DNA of 64,000 bases from Prorocentrum cordatum (Eukaryota; Sar; Dinophyceae; Prorocentrales; Prorocentraceae): contig CAUYUJ010005780.1 of assembly GCA_963575745.1 (NCBI GenBank), positions 593,501 through 657,500 of the forward strand, read 5' to 3'. Both the position numbers and the translations under genes were made by a program. How positions within the stretch are numbered: position 1 is the stretch's first letter; each line of letters opens with the position of its first letter. The notes under the pieces were generated by a model. That model searched no databases, was not told where the DNA came from, and saw nothing but the letters and a program-made list of their open reading frames with translations. Shown here piece by piece: positions 55,047-64,000 of the stretch.

Positions 55047-55607
55047 ATGAATGGTAATCCCTGGGCCAGCCCTAATCAGCTACAGCAGCGGCGTCGCGAC
55101 GCGCGAACAAGGCAGGCCGCGGCGGCGGGATTGGAAGAAGTGCGCGAGCACAACGTCGTCAACTACAATGCTGGGCCCAGTCGCCAAAGCCAGATGAGGG
55201 CAATGGCCGCAGACGAAATCGCGCGCAGCATTTGGGCGAGCTCGCGCGGGGGGGGGCGCGGCAATGCGCGCGCGAAACTCGCGCGGGTAGGCATTGGCGA
55301 CACGTGCGAAAACGAACAGTGGCATCACATTGCTCGTTGCCAACAGGCTCGCATGAGATGGCGCCCAGTGTGGAAACAGCTGCAGCGCCGCGATCAGCTC
55401 GCGCGAACGGGGCGCAAGCTTGCGACGCAGCGCATCCGCGGAAGATCCGCGCCGCGGGGGGAGGCGACCCCTGCCTCAACTACGGCGCGGGGACTGCAAC
55501 TTCGAGGAACTGGTGCCGAGGCGCCGCCGCTGCGCGAAAGGCCGGGGCAACTCCTGGCCACTACCGCGAAGCGGAAGGAATCCGACCATGGGCCCCTTGC
55601 GGGCTGA
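55047..55607 (+). pseudogene. Possible LINE C-terminal remnant
   Basis: Frame with DTCENEQWHHIARCQQARMR followed by RPVWKQLQRR. The Cys-His-Cys spacing resembles the C-terminal zinc block of LINE polyproteins (CG..DT..H..W.C). No other motif supports it. The rest is random GC-rich sequence. Confidence 0.25.
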
Positions 55608-55920
55608 CAGCTCGGTCGCTTGGGGCCTGGTACGGGGTCGGCCCGCGTGCCGACATTCGGCTGCGAGATCTGCGGGGCGCTTGCGCCTCGTTCGGCCGCG
55701 ATGCTACCCGGCGGTAATCCTGACGCACTTCCTCTTTTACGCTGATTTGCCAATTCTCCGTCAGGAGGGGAGCTTTCGCAGCCCGATTAAACGGCAAATC
55801 GTGTAGCTGCTCGCCACGGTGATCTTATTATTGCAATTGCTTCGCGCTCAGATCCGAGCGATGTTGAGGCGCTCTTCGCAGCCGTGGCTTAGCGCGGCGC
55901 CGCGCCGTTCAGCTGCGACT

Positions 55921-56043
55921 TGCTCGTTTTCCAAACTAAATTGATCGCGTCTCGGGGTGGTGTGGTGGGGTGGGCCGTGTAAGATAGTAGTGCAGGTTAT
56001 ATCCCCCGTCCTGCCCTGCCTGTCTTTCGTGTCCGCTCAAGCT
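55921..56043 (+). repeat. Terminal repeat A1
   Basis: Left end of the YR element: TGCTCGTTTTCCAAAC to GTGTCCGCTCAAGCT. The same 123 bp recur at 63285-63407 with substitutions near positions 3, 17, 71 and 103 of the repeat. Confidence 0.92.
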
Positions 56044-57958
56044 TTTTCTGGCTCGAGATCGTTCGAGCCAGGAGCGCGCGCTCGCCCTTCTGCCCCACCA
56101 GCGTGGGTGCTCGCGGCGCGGGCGCTGATCGTCGGCACCACGGCGAGCGGTGGTGGCTCGCCAGTGCTGCCTTGCTCTCGTACGTCGGGGACTGGGGGGT
56201 CCTCGACTCATTCCTTTCGAAGCCGCTCGTGGAGCCCGAGGACGACGCGTCCCTGAGGTACACGAGAGAGTCCGAGCGGCTCAGCTTCTACGACTATATA
56301 CGGTTGCATATGTCCAGCGTGACGCGATGGAGCCGCTTCTATCGGACGACTGGCCCTCAGCGGGGGCAGGTGGTCCTCCTGGCGATGCGAATGTACCCCA
56401 AGAAGAAGAACGACACGAGGTGGATCTACGTGAAGCCGGACCGCGCGCTCGGCGTGGGCGACATCAAGGATCGGGCGAAGATGTCAAGTCGTCGACAGCC
56501 AGGCTGGGACTACGAGGCGTTCCCGGCCCTCACGGCCCCCGAGAAGGCGGACATCCTGGAGAAGGCAAAGGAGGAGCAGCTCGAGGCCGAGCTGTATCTG
56601 TCCAACATCCGCGGCTACGTTGCCTCGCTGTCCTGGTTTCGCTCTGGTCTGGTTGGCGTATGGAGCACATGGAACTGGGGGTCGACGGCGGGCGCCGCCT
56701 TCTTTTTCTGGAGGGTGGCGGTCTACTGCAACCTGCGGCAGTGGATGCGCTGGTCCGTGGAGAAGCTCGAGGACGGCCACAACATGATACTCGAGATCGA
56801 CGATTTCCGAGGGTATCTGCACGACCTCTACCAGGACGGCAAGCTCGAGATTCCCATCATGATCTTCACCGCGGTGGTGGCTCTTGGGCCTCGCCTCCTG
56901 CGATGCTGCAGGCAGCGCCCCTCCCCTCTGCTCGCGGGGGCCTCGCCTCCAGTGAGCGACGTGGACAGCGACGGGAAGGCGGGCCACTCGGTGGCGGGGT
57001 CGTCGGACGAGTCCGAGCCCGCCAAGGACATGCAGGAGACGAAGGCCATGATGAGCAACCTGCTCGACGAGATCACCAAATCAAAGTCGGAGTCGCCACG
57101 TGCCCCCACGAGTCGGAGTGCCTCGTCGGCCGCGTCCCCTGGAGAGAGCAGTCACGCCAGCTGGGAGAAAATCCCCAGTGTCAACACGGACTCCAGCATG
57201 GACGTGCATGTAGACAGGATGATCGACCGGCTGAAGCGTTTCGAGGACACGATCAATGCGGACAAAGCCTCTCCGGGATGCAAGCCCTTGCAGGCACCTC
57301 ATCCACGTCGGCCACGGCGGGATCTACGACGTGCCCTACCATCGACCTGGGGACGAAGGAGACGCTGGAGGGCGCGGGGGTGAGCCTCGAGCCCTTGCGG
57401 GAAGCACTCCGGGACCCCAGGGAGAGGTTGCTGGCCAACCTCTCGAAGATCGATGCGCCGCCCACCTTCACCCTCCCAGCGGGCCTCACCTCCCGCGTGG
57501 CCCCCGAGCTGTTGGTCCAGACCTACGGGAAGTACGGCAGCATGGTGAAGTTCGCGACGGACTGGGTTCGCCTCAAGGAGCTGAATCGCAACCACATCGG
57601 CCACGAGATGATGCTGCACTGCATGACGCTGGAACGGATGCTGGAGGCCTCGCCCGAGTTCATCCAGACGGCGGGCTGCGAGATCCTATGCGCACGAGCT
57701 TATGCTCTGAAGCGGGCGTTCAAGGACGTGGCATGCATCAACGACTGGAAGCAGCCCCGGGGCAGCGGGGCCAACAAGTGGAAGTCCAATGCGCGCTGGG
57801 ACCTCGCGAACGAGCTGGGCTGGAGATCTCTCACGGAGGGCGGGGAGGCGCTCCCAGGCGTGGAGCGCGACTTGACGGCCAGGCTGCAGCAGAAGGCTCT
57901 CTTCCAGAAGTATATGCAGAAGGGGGGCTCGGACGCAGTAAAGGAGGAGGACGAGTAG
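55983..57958 (+). pseudogene. Gag-like ORF1 of the YR element, one frame change
   Basis: Frame 1 is open from 55983. Its first ATG is at 56310, so the true start is unclear (GTG at 56103, or ATG 56310). It gives natural sequence such as SYVGDWGVLDSFLSKPLVEP, RWIYVKPDRALGVGDIKDRA, FPALTAPEKADILEKAKEEQ, and an acidic linker ending IDRLKRFEDTINADKASPG (to about 57285). Sense then passes to the -1 frame: TIDLGTKETLEGAGVSLEPL, QTYGKYGSMVKFATDWVRLK, ELGWRSLTEGGEALPG, ending KEEDE-TAG at 57958. The position and charge pattern fit a Gag-like nucleocapsid protein. There is no zinc knuckle and no family is named. No canonical slippery heptamer is visible at the switch, so an indel is the simpler reading. 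Confidence 0.65.
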
Positions 57959-58153
57959 ACGTTGGAGAAACTCTCCCTGTCTGTGGTGCCTCGCGGGGCT
58001 CCCCGCGCTTGAGGGAGGGGCTGGCGGTTTGCCGTTCCGTTCGCCCTGACGACGGCCACTCTGGTGGGCTTACTCTCCCGATAGCTACGGTGACGCTCCT
58101 GCTTATCGCGACGATCTTTTCGCGTGGCCCTGCGCCCCTCGGGGGGCGACGCC

Positions 58154-61100
58154 ATGCCCGCTTTTCTCCATCCACGCACTTCTCCATCTTCTACCTCGAC
58201 GGCGGCCACAGGCGCGCCTCCCGAAGCCGTTCCTCGAGACCGAGACCTTCTGCCGGATTTGCCGCTACTACCGTGGTCGGTGGTGGTGGACCGCGCGGGG
58301 CCGATGCATCGTGGCACACTGAGACATGTGCGAGCTCTGGCCAACGGGCTGATCCGATCCATGCACCACCTCGCGCGGGGCACGGTCGGAGCGGCCGAGG
58401 GCGCTGGGCCGTCGGCTGCGTGGGAGCGGGCAACACCGCTCCAGAGGGCTACTTCGAGGAGGTTACTGGAGGCGTGGCTTGCTTGGGGCAGCCAGGTGGC
58501 CGCGATCAAGGAAGACGAGGACGCCGCCCTTCGGCGCGTCATGGCCGGTCGGGCCTCGCCATACTCAGGCGATGGGGCTACGGTTGCCCTGGGGAAGGAT
58601 TCAAAGGGAAGGGAAATGCTACCAAAGGGCGCGATGTGCTCCGTCGACGTGGAGGAACTGGCTCTTCCGCCGCCAGGGACCATCCCTGCCAAGCTCGTGG
58701 ACATCTGCCCGCTGGCTGCCGAGTACTTCTCCGACGTTGCGGGGGGGATGCTACGCGAGCCCAGCAAGGCCATGGACGAGGAGCTGAAAGGCCAGAAGGT
58801 CTACCGAGATCCGTCTCTCCGCTCGAGGGCGTCGCGTCTCCGCCTAGCCGAGAGGCTTTGGGGTGCGGGGATGCTCGGGACCACCGGCGAGATGGTCGAT
58901 GGGGGTCTCGCTCTTCGGAGTCATCAAGAAGTACCTGCAGGAGGAGGGGGACCCCTCAGCCCCGCCAGGCGCCAGGTGCGCGCCATCTGGGACCAGAGGC
59001 GGGCCAACCTCCGCTGGCAGAGGCCCCCGTGCGTGCCCCTCGGCAGCCCCGCGACCTTCGCTCACGTGGACCTCTCCAACCTGGGCGAGAGGGACGTGGT
59101 CTACACTGGCGTGGGCGACATCCCAGACATGTTCTATTGTTTGGAGACGCCGCCCGATGTCTGGCCCTACTTTGTCTTGGAGGAGGTGCCAGTCCACGAG
59201 TTCGTCGAGTACATGAGGACCAAAGGGCAGGACTGCGTCACCCTCGATGGCGGGCCCTTCCTGGCGCTGAAGGCCCTGGTCATGGGCTGGTCGTGGGCCC
59301 CGTTCTTGGCCCACTCTACGTTGCAGGCCTGCATGGCGCGCGGGCTCGGGGAGGACTCCGTCGGGGCTCGCCTGGTCTACGGGGCTCCGACGCCTCAACT
59401 GACCGGGCCCGAGGGGTTCGAGTCGGTGAACTGGGCATACATGGACGACTACGGAGTCATGGCCACGTCCGCCAGCGCGCAGCAGCCAGTGAGCGAGGTC
59501 GTGAGCGGACTGACGGCCCGAGTCACGCACTACTTGAGGCAGGTCGGGCTCCCCGTCCACAAGGAGTCCGAGGGCGAGGGGCTCGAGTCGCTGGGGGCGG
59601 TCATCCGAGGCCGACCCTACTCCGTCTCAGCAGAGACCGACCGCACCTGCGGCCTGGCTCTGGTGACGCTGCGGCTGGTAGAGCGGACGTACTGGACCGC
59701 GGAGCTCCTCGAGCGTGTCGTGGGGTTGTGGGCGTGGGCAGCCATCTTCCAGCGCACGCGCCTTGCCATCTTCGACCAGGTGTACCACGAGATGGGACGC
59801 CCCGAGACCGCCAAGACGCCGTTCCGACTGACGGACGCGGCGAGGTGGGAGCTGACTACGATGGCGTACTGCGCACCCCTCTTACGCACAGATCTCGAAG
59901 CTCCGTGGCTCTCGCAGGTGTTCATGACGGACTCCAGCGACACGGGCTACGGAGTGGCGGTCACCGACGCCTCGCTGGAGGAGATCAGGAAGGACGCCCG
60001 TTACAGCGAGATGAGGGGATGGACGATCGCCACCGAGGATATCTTCACAGCCCAGGGGGAGGACGCCTGGGTCCCCCATGCTGGGGGATGTGCCTACGAT
60101 GTCGACGAGCTTATCGAGGCCTCGACTGCACCGCCGCCGCGGGTAAGTCGGAGGGTCTACCGGGTGCTGTACCTCTTCGCGGGCAGGCGCCGGGAGGGGG
60201 ATCTAGAGGAGGCAATGCACTCGCGTGCGGAGCTCGACGGCTACGAGGTCGAGGTCTGGTCCATCGACGCGGTGATCAGACCGAAGCACGACCTCACCAA
60301 CGACGAGCTCGTCAGCCTGATCCTGAGCCTGGCGCGCGACGGGTACTTCCACGCAGTGATCGCCTCGCCCCCATGCTCCACTTGGAGTCGGGCTCGCTTC
60401 CTGGGGAAGGGGCCCAGGCCCTTGCGGACACGCCTCGAGCCTTGGGGGCGGAGCGACATGTCATTCACAGCCTTCGAGCGCCTCCGCCTGGACCTGGGGT
60501 CGCGCCTTTTGCTGTCGGCCACGCAGGCGGTCCGCGAGGTATGTCGAGCTGGAGGCCTGGGCTTGATGGAGCACCCTGCGGACCCAGAGGAGGACCCCTA
60601 CCCGTCAATCTGGAACCTACCCGAGATGGCATGCCTCCTCGAGGAGACGGGCGGGAAGATCAATCGGATCGACCAGTGCCGCTACGGAGCCCCATCGATG
60701 AAGCCGACCATGATTGGCATTTTCGGGTTCTACGACGACACTGGACTTCGCCGCGGACCGTCTCCGCTTGAGGTGCAACCACCGAGGGAGGCATCAGACA
60801 GCACTCAAGGGACGGGCGGAACGAGGCCGTCCCGATTTCTGCACCGCCTCCGCCCAGGCGTACCAGCCGCCGCTGTGCGCCGCGCTGGCGGAGGTGATCA
60901 TCGAGGCTTTCGCCCGCGTGACGAGGGAGATGAGTGGCCCCGATCCAACGGGCTCGCGCGTGTCTCCATCTACTTCGCCCTTCGGCCCGCCGGGGCCGGG
61001 GAGGGCGAGGATCGAGGTGAGGCGGGGCGATCGAGTCAGAGTCCCCCCGCTGTCCCCCGCTTGGATGCCGATCGCGAGATGGCGGCCGCTCTACTTCGGG

Positions 61101-61505
61101 AGGTGGAGGATCACGGAGCACACGAACATCAACGAGACGCGGGCCGTGGTGGGCCTGCTGCGACACCTGGCCAGATCATCACGGATGTGGAGGCGGAAGG
61201 TCCTGATCCTTACAGACAGTATGGTAGCTCTGGGGGCCCTGGGCAAGGGCCGCTCGAGCTCACCAGCCCTGCTGCGCTTGTGCCGCCAGGCGGCGGCGAT
61301 CGCCATGAGCTTCGCGATTCAAGGGTACTACCGCTACGTCCCGTCGGAGCTGAACGTCGCCGACGGCCTCTCTCGGGGGGGCTTCCTCGGCGCGGCGCCC
61401 GAAACGGTAGCAGCTCACAGCGACCGACACCCCGCTCCAACGGACAGCCGAGGTCACGATATACGCGACCTGGGCCGCGCCTGTACGGGATACGCTGGTG
61501 GATAG
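58154..61505 (+). pseudogene. Reverse transcriptase, split RNase H and methyltransferase-like polyprotein
   Basis: First ATG 58154; the frame is also open from GTG 58124. Domains in order: linker; RT with LFGVIKKYL, VRAIWDQRRANLRWQ, LVMGWSWAPFLAHS, AYMDDYG (YMDD 59438-59449) and LGAVIRG; RNase H first Asp in FMTDSSDTGYGVAV (59930-59932); methyltransferase-like domain with VLYLFAGRRREGD (60164), VEVWSIDA, IASPPCSTWS (Cys 60374-60376) and DQCRYGA; RNase H remainder HTNINETRAV (Glu 61134), ILTDSMVALGAL (Asp 61215) and NVADGLSRG. Frame changes: +1 at the GGGGG 58901-58905, back near 58950-58985, and +1 near 60735-60755; the last part ends with TAG at 61503-61505. All catalytic residues are intact, so it was active recently or the indels are sequencing errors. 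Confidence 0.85.
60150..60880 (+). other. C5-methyltransferase-like domain inside the YR polyprotein
   Basis: About 240 residues with a SAM-binding motif I (VLYLFAGRRREGDLEEA, where C5 enzymes have LDLFSGxGG), a motif II acidic residue after a strand (VWSIDAVIRPKHDL), the catalytic motif IV SPPCSTWS, a motif VI-like GLMEHPAD and a late block INRIDQCRYGAPSMKPT. In the next frame it ends LRCNHRGRH, FCTASAQAYQPPLCAALAEV. This differs from the N6-adenine type domain of classical DIRS1, whose key motif is DPP(Y/W). The target (DNA or RNA) is unknown, and no target-recognition domain is obvious. Confidence 0.75.
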
Positions 61506-61510
61506 CCGCC

Positions 61511-63271
61511 ATGGCATTGGAGGCAGTCCACCCTGCTGGCGCGGTTCGCCCGAAGCCACCCAGGGCGGGGGGCATCCCCCTGCAGAAGCGAGGGCCACGT
61601 GCGTGGGAGAACTACGAGAAGGAGCCGCACCTGGGCATCAGCGAGGGCGGCTTCACAAGGCTGCTCACCCACTCCGTGGCGGACGTCACCGCGGCGCAGT
61701 GGGCCCCGAAGGTTCGAGACTTTCTCAGCCACTGTGTCGACAAGGGTTGGGAGCTGCGGTCCGCGAACGCCGCGGACCACGCCCTGGCCGACTACATGGA
61801 CATGAAGTGCTACAAGGACCGGCTCCGTACTACATGGGGGTCGATTGTCTTGTTTGGGTTGCTGGTGATTTGGCCTGAGCTGAGGAACCAGCTTCCCCTG
61901 GCCTTGCGAAGCCTGAAGAGCTGACAGAGGCCGGTTATCTCTGTGGAAGGGGGTCCTCTGCCTGAGGAAGCCGTCTTCGCCATCGCCATCTACTTCTTCG
62001 AGGCGGGGCTCCTGGATGAAGCCATCTGGACCCTGGTGCAGCACGACGTCTACGGGCGGGAGCAGGACATGGAGATGCTACGCGAGGCCGATATCATCTG
62101 GGATGGCAGATGCGCGGGCCTCCTGTTTGGCATCTCGGCCCGAGGCGAGGAGGGCAAGACGGGCAGCAACCGAGGGGTCGTCATCCGCCGCGGCACGGTC
62201 GCGAGCCTCATCCTGGCCCTGAAGGACGTCAAGAAGAATGTCGCGGGGCCCATCTTCGGCCCCAAACAGGCAGGCTTCCGCAAAGAGTGGCACCGCGCAT
62301 GTCGCTCGCTGGGGATACCATGGGCGCCGCCTCCGCACGGGCTCCGCCACTCGGGGCCCAGCGAGGACGTGGCCCGAGGACGGGCCAGCCTGGAGCAGGT
62401 GCGGAGGCGGGGCAGGTGGAAGGCATTGTCCAGCGTCCAACGCTACTCTAAGACGTTCGCCCTCACGCAGCTCCGTGCAAAAATGCCGAAGAAGGTGCTG
62501 GACGTGGGATCCCGTGCGACCTCCGACCTGGCCGCCGAGATACTCCGTGCGATGGAGTCCCGCACCAACTACAGCAAGCAACAGCGGCAGCTGGTCGACG
62601 GCATCAGGACGAACCTGAAGACGAAGAAGGTGAAAGATGTCGCCGCAGAGCTCCTGATGCTGGGACTCACCACCAACGAGAGGTCCACCACCAACAAGAG
62701 GTCCACCACCAACAAGAGGTCCACCAAGGGTGACACAAGCTGCCCAGAGTCCGACGACCTCTACTCCGACGAGACGCGGGGAGAGGGCACTGGATGGTGG
62801 ACAGAGCGAGGCGACAGGCCAAATGGGGGCGCCCCATGGGGGCGGCTAGGGGCGCCATACGAGGGCCCCCTAGAGGTGGTGGCCTACGGGCGCGACCACC
62901 ACCCCACGGTGAGCTTGGCCGGTCGCATGAGTTTCGTCGTTGTGGCCCCCGCCCGCCCGCCCTGGCCACAACATGTAGTTTTTGTCGGCTACGCCAGGCA
63001 CATCAAATGCGGGAGTGGGACTGATAATCTTCTGATGCCGATCGCAACTCGAGTTTTTGTTGGTTGTGATTTGGTTGAGGTTATATGGATCTCAATCGGC
63101 CTCCCGATGAATGGTTATATATATATATATATCTTTGGCCCGTCTGGGCCCTCGTGCAGTGTGCGGTTGAAACAGTGCCTCCTCATAGGCCGCTTCGCGG
63201 CGTTGCTGCGCGCCCCGCTGTCAGAGACTGCGTATCCTGTCAGCTTCGCTGGCCCCCCGCCTGCCCCCTGA
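61511..63271 (+). pseudogene. Tyrosine recombinase of the YR element, one in-frame TGA
   Basis: Integrates the circular cDNA by site-specific recombination. ATG 61511, ending TGA 63269-63271 inside B1. The N-terminal core-binding domain has SVADVTAAQWAPKVRDFLSH, ANAADHALADYMDMKCYKD and LLVIWPELRNQLPLAL. After an in-frame TGA at 61922-61924 (TGG Trp is likely ancestral) comes VEGGPLPEEAVFAIAIYFFE, then the catalytic domain: Arg in VYGREQDMEMLREADI (62057), GNRGVVIRRG-type strand (GSNRGVVIRRG), HGLRHSG (His 62336, Arg 62345), RGRW and VQRYSKTF (nucleophile Tyr 62444-62446). The R-HxxR-W-Y set is complete. A Thr/Asn/Lys/Arg tail has three copies of an 18-bp repeat (62665-62720). Read-through or repair of one codon would give a full protein. 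Confidence 0.85.
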
Positions 63272-63284
63272 GACGCAGCGATAA
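63015..63284 (+). repeat. Terminal repeat B1
   Basis: From GTGGGACTGATAATCTTC to ACGCAGCGATAA, with a short TA tract at 63117-63133. Its last base abuts A2. The recombinase frame ends inside it. Confidence 0.92.
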
Positions 63285-63407
63285 TGATCGTTTTCCAAAC
63301 TTAATTGATCGCGTCTCGGGGTGGTGTGGTGGGGTGGGCCGTGTAAGATAGTAGCGCAGGTTATATCCCCCGTCCTGCCCTGCCTGACTTTCGTGTCCGC
63401 TCAAGCT
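63285..63407 (+). repeat. Internal repeat A2
   Basis: Second copy of A1, directly after B1. It is followed by a 45-bp spacer (63408-63452) unique to this end. Confidence 0.92.
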
Positions 63408-63452
63408 CCCCTCCCTATGTGCACGCTTTGCCCGGCCCTGCTCTCACGACAC

Positions 63453-63551
63453 GTGGGACTGAGAATCTTCTGATGCCGATCGCAACTCGAGTTTTTGTTG
63501 GCTGTGATTTGGTTGAGGTTATATGGATCTCAATCAGCCTCCCGATGAATG

Positions 63552-63589
<38 letters not shown>

Positions 63590-63736
63590 GCCCGTCTGGG
63601 CCCTCGTGCAGTGTGTGGTTGAAACAGTACCTCCTCATAGGCCGCTTCACGGCGTTGCTGCACGTCCCGCTGTCAGAGACTGCGTATCCTGTCAGCTTCG
63701 CTGGCCCCCCGCCTGCCCCCTGAGACGTAGCGATAA
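63453..63736 (+). repeat. Terminal repeat B2
   Basis: Second copy of B1, from GTGGGACTGAGAATCTTC to ACGTAGCGATAA, with a longer TA tract (63553-63587). It is the presumed right end of the element. Confidence 0.9.
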
Positions 63737-64000
63737 GAAATCAAATGGAGGGGGGGAGGGGCCGGCCAGCCGACCGCGCGCGCGGCGGGTGGGGCGGTCT
63801 TTTCCTGCGACCGAAGCCAACGCAGCTCCGGTAGATGTCAGGAAATGAGGCTGAGGCAAAGCAGGGGCGCGACTAAATCAACGCCCCCCGCTGCCCCCCC
63901 CCCCCCCTCGGCAAGCCCCGCTCGCGCGGGCGGGCGCCGGCGATTTGCTGGCGCCCCAAATTTGCTCATGAAGCGGCCCGGCGCGAAATCCCCGGCAGGC
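63737..64000. other. Right flank, no gene seen
   Basis: GC-rich with G- and C-runs (63748-63760, 63890-63908). No coding sequence or repeat recognised. Confidence 0.4.

Larger units (their letters stand above)
55921..63736 (+). mobile_element. Tyrosine-recombinase retrotransposon with split direct repeats
   Basis: A 7.8-kb element with plan A1 - ORFs - B1 - A2 - B2. A1 (55921-56043) equals A2 (63285-63407) with about 4 mismatches in 123. B1 (63015-63284) matches B2 (63453-63736), the 14-bp length difference lying in the TA tract. B1 ends exactly where A2 starts. This split-direct-repeat order is that of PAT/Ngaro-type YR retrotransposons, which replicate through a circle and integrate by tyrosine recombinase without target duplication. 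Encoded on the plus strand: a Gag-like protein, RT with split RNase H around a methyltransferase-like domain, and the recombinase. The end repeats suggest a young insertion, but three frame changes in the coding regions, plus a TGA, suggest it depends on other copies. Confidence 0.92.

Noticed and set aside
57270-57310. Programmed -1 frameshift site in ORF1
   Set aside because: No slippery heptamer in phase and no clear downstream stem. A plain indel explains the change.
57256-60771. 1171-codon plus-strand ORF
   Set aside because: It overlaps both the Gag-like and RT ORFs in another frame. Its translation is Arg/Gly/Pro/Ala-rich with no motifs, while the other frames carry YMDD, SPPC and RNase H blocks. 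Shadow of a GC-rich coding region.
61922-61924. TGA read as an amino acid
   Set aside because: L8 ends with TGA at 3831-3833, so TGA works as a stop in this genome. A nonsense mutation or read error is simpler.

Overview
The window looks like nuclear DNA of a large-genome dinoflagellate. Three things point there. A ribosomal protein L8 gene carries decayed copies of the dinoflagellate spliced leader just upstream. A pentatricopeptide (PPR) gene has the SACEKGGQW repeat signature that is heavily expanded in these algae. The transposable elements (Ty1/copia with extra domains, a tyrosine-recombinase retrotransposon, a LINE remnant) are of dinoflagellate type. The DNA is GC-rich, gene-poor and packed with minisatellites. 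The species cannot be fixed (a Prorocentrum- or Polarella-like genome is a guess).

Layout. 1-3.8 kb: low-complexity and dispersed repeats. 3.8-4.7 kb: intronless L8 retrogene (minus strand) with tandem relict spliced leaders. 5.0-7.5 kb: a foldback element, a 90-bp tandem array and C-rich CCAAGA tracts. 7.5-21 kb: no confident gene; dispersed CCAAGA elements, a mosaic of 80- and 105-bp repeats, and a GAC-rich minisatellite. 21.0-28.0 kb: an old, heavily mutated Ty1/copia-like element (minus strand) between diverged terminal repeats. It includes a methyltransferase-like domain and is interrupted by a 513-bp inverted-repeat (MITE-like) insertion. 28.7-43.9 kb: five exon blocks of a PPR gene (minus strand), each a near-whole number of 35-residue repeats, separated by introns full of repeats; a LINE reverse-transcriptase remnant and a G-rich minisatellite lie inside the introns. 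44-46 kb: less GC-rich unique DNA with one candidate small gene. 46.8-53.3 kb: modular repeat arrays. 53.5-55.8 kb: retroelement debris.

55.9-63.7 kb: the most interesting object, a 7.8-kb tyrosine-recombinase (DIRS/Ngaro/PAT-order) retrotransposon on the plus strand with the split-direct-repeat plan A1-ORFs-B1-A2-B2. It encodes a Gag-like protein, a reverse transcriptase, an RNase H whose catalytic residues are separated by an inserted C5-methyltransferase-like domain, and a tyrosine recombinase. Terminal repeats are nearly identical, yet the ORFs contain frame changes and a TGA. The copia element carries its own, different, degenerate methyltransferase-like domain, so methyltransferase capture by retroelements is a theme of the window.

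All calls come from reading the sequence and translations by eye; no alignment or database search was run. Positions of repeats and exon edges are hand-counted and may be off by a few bases.
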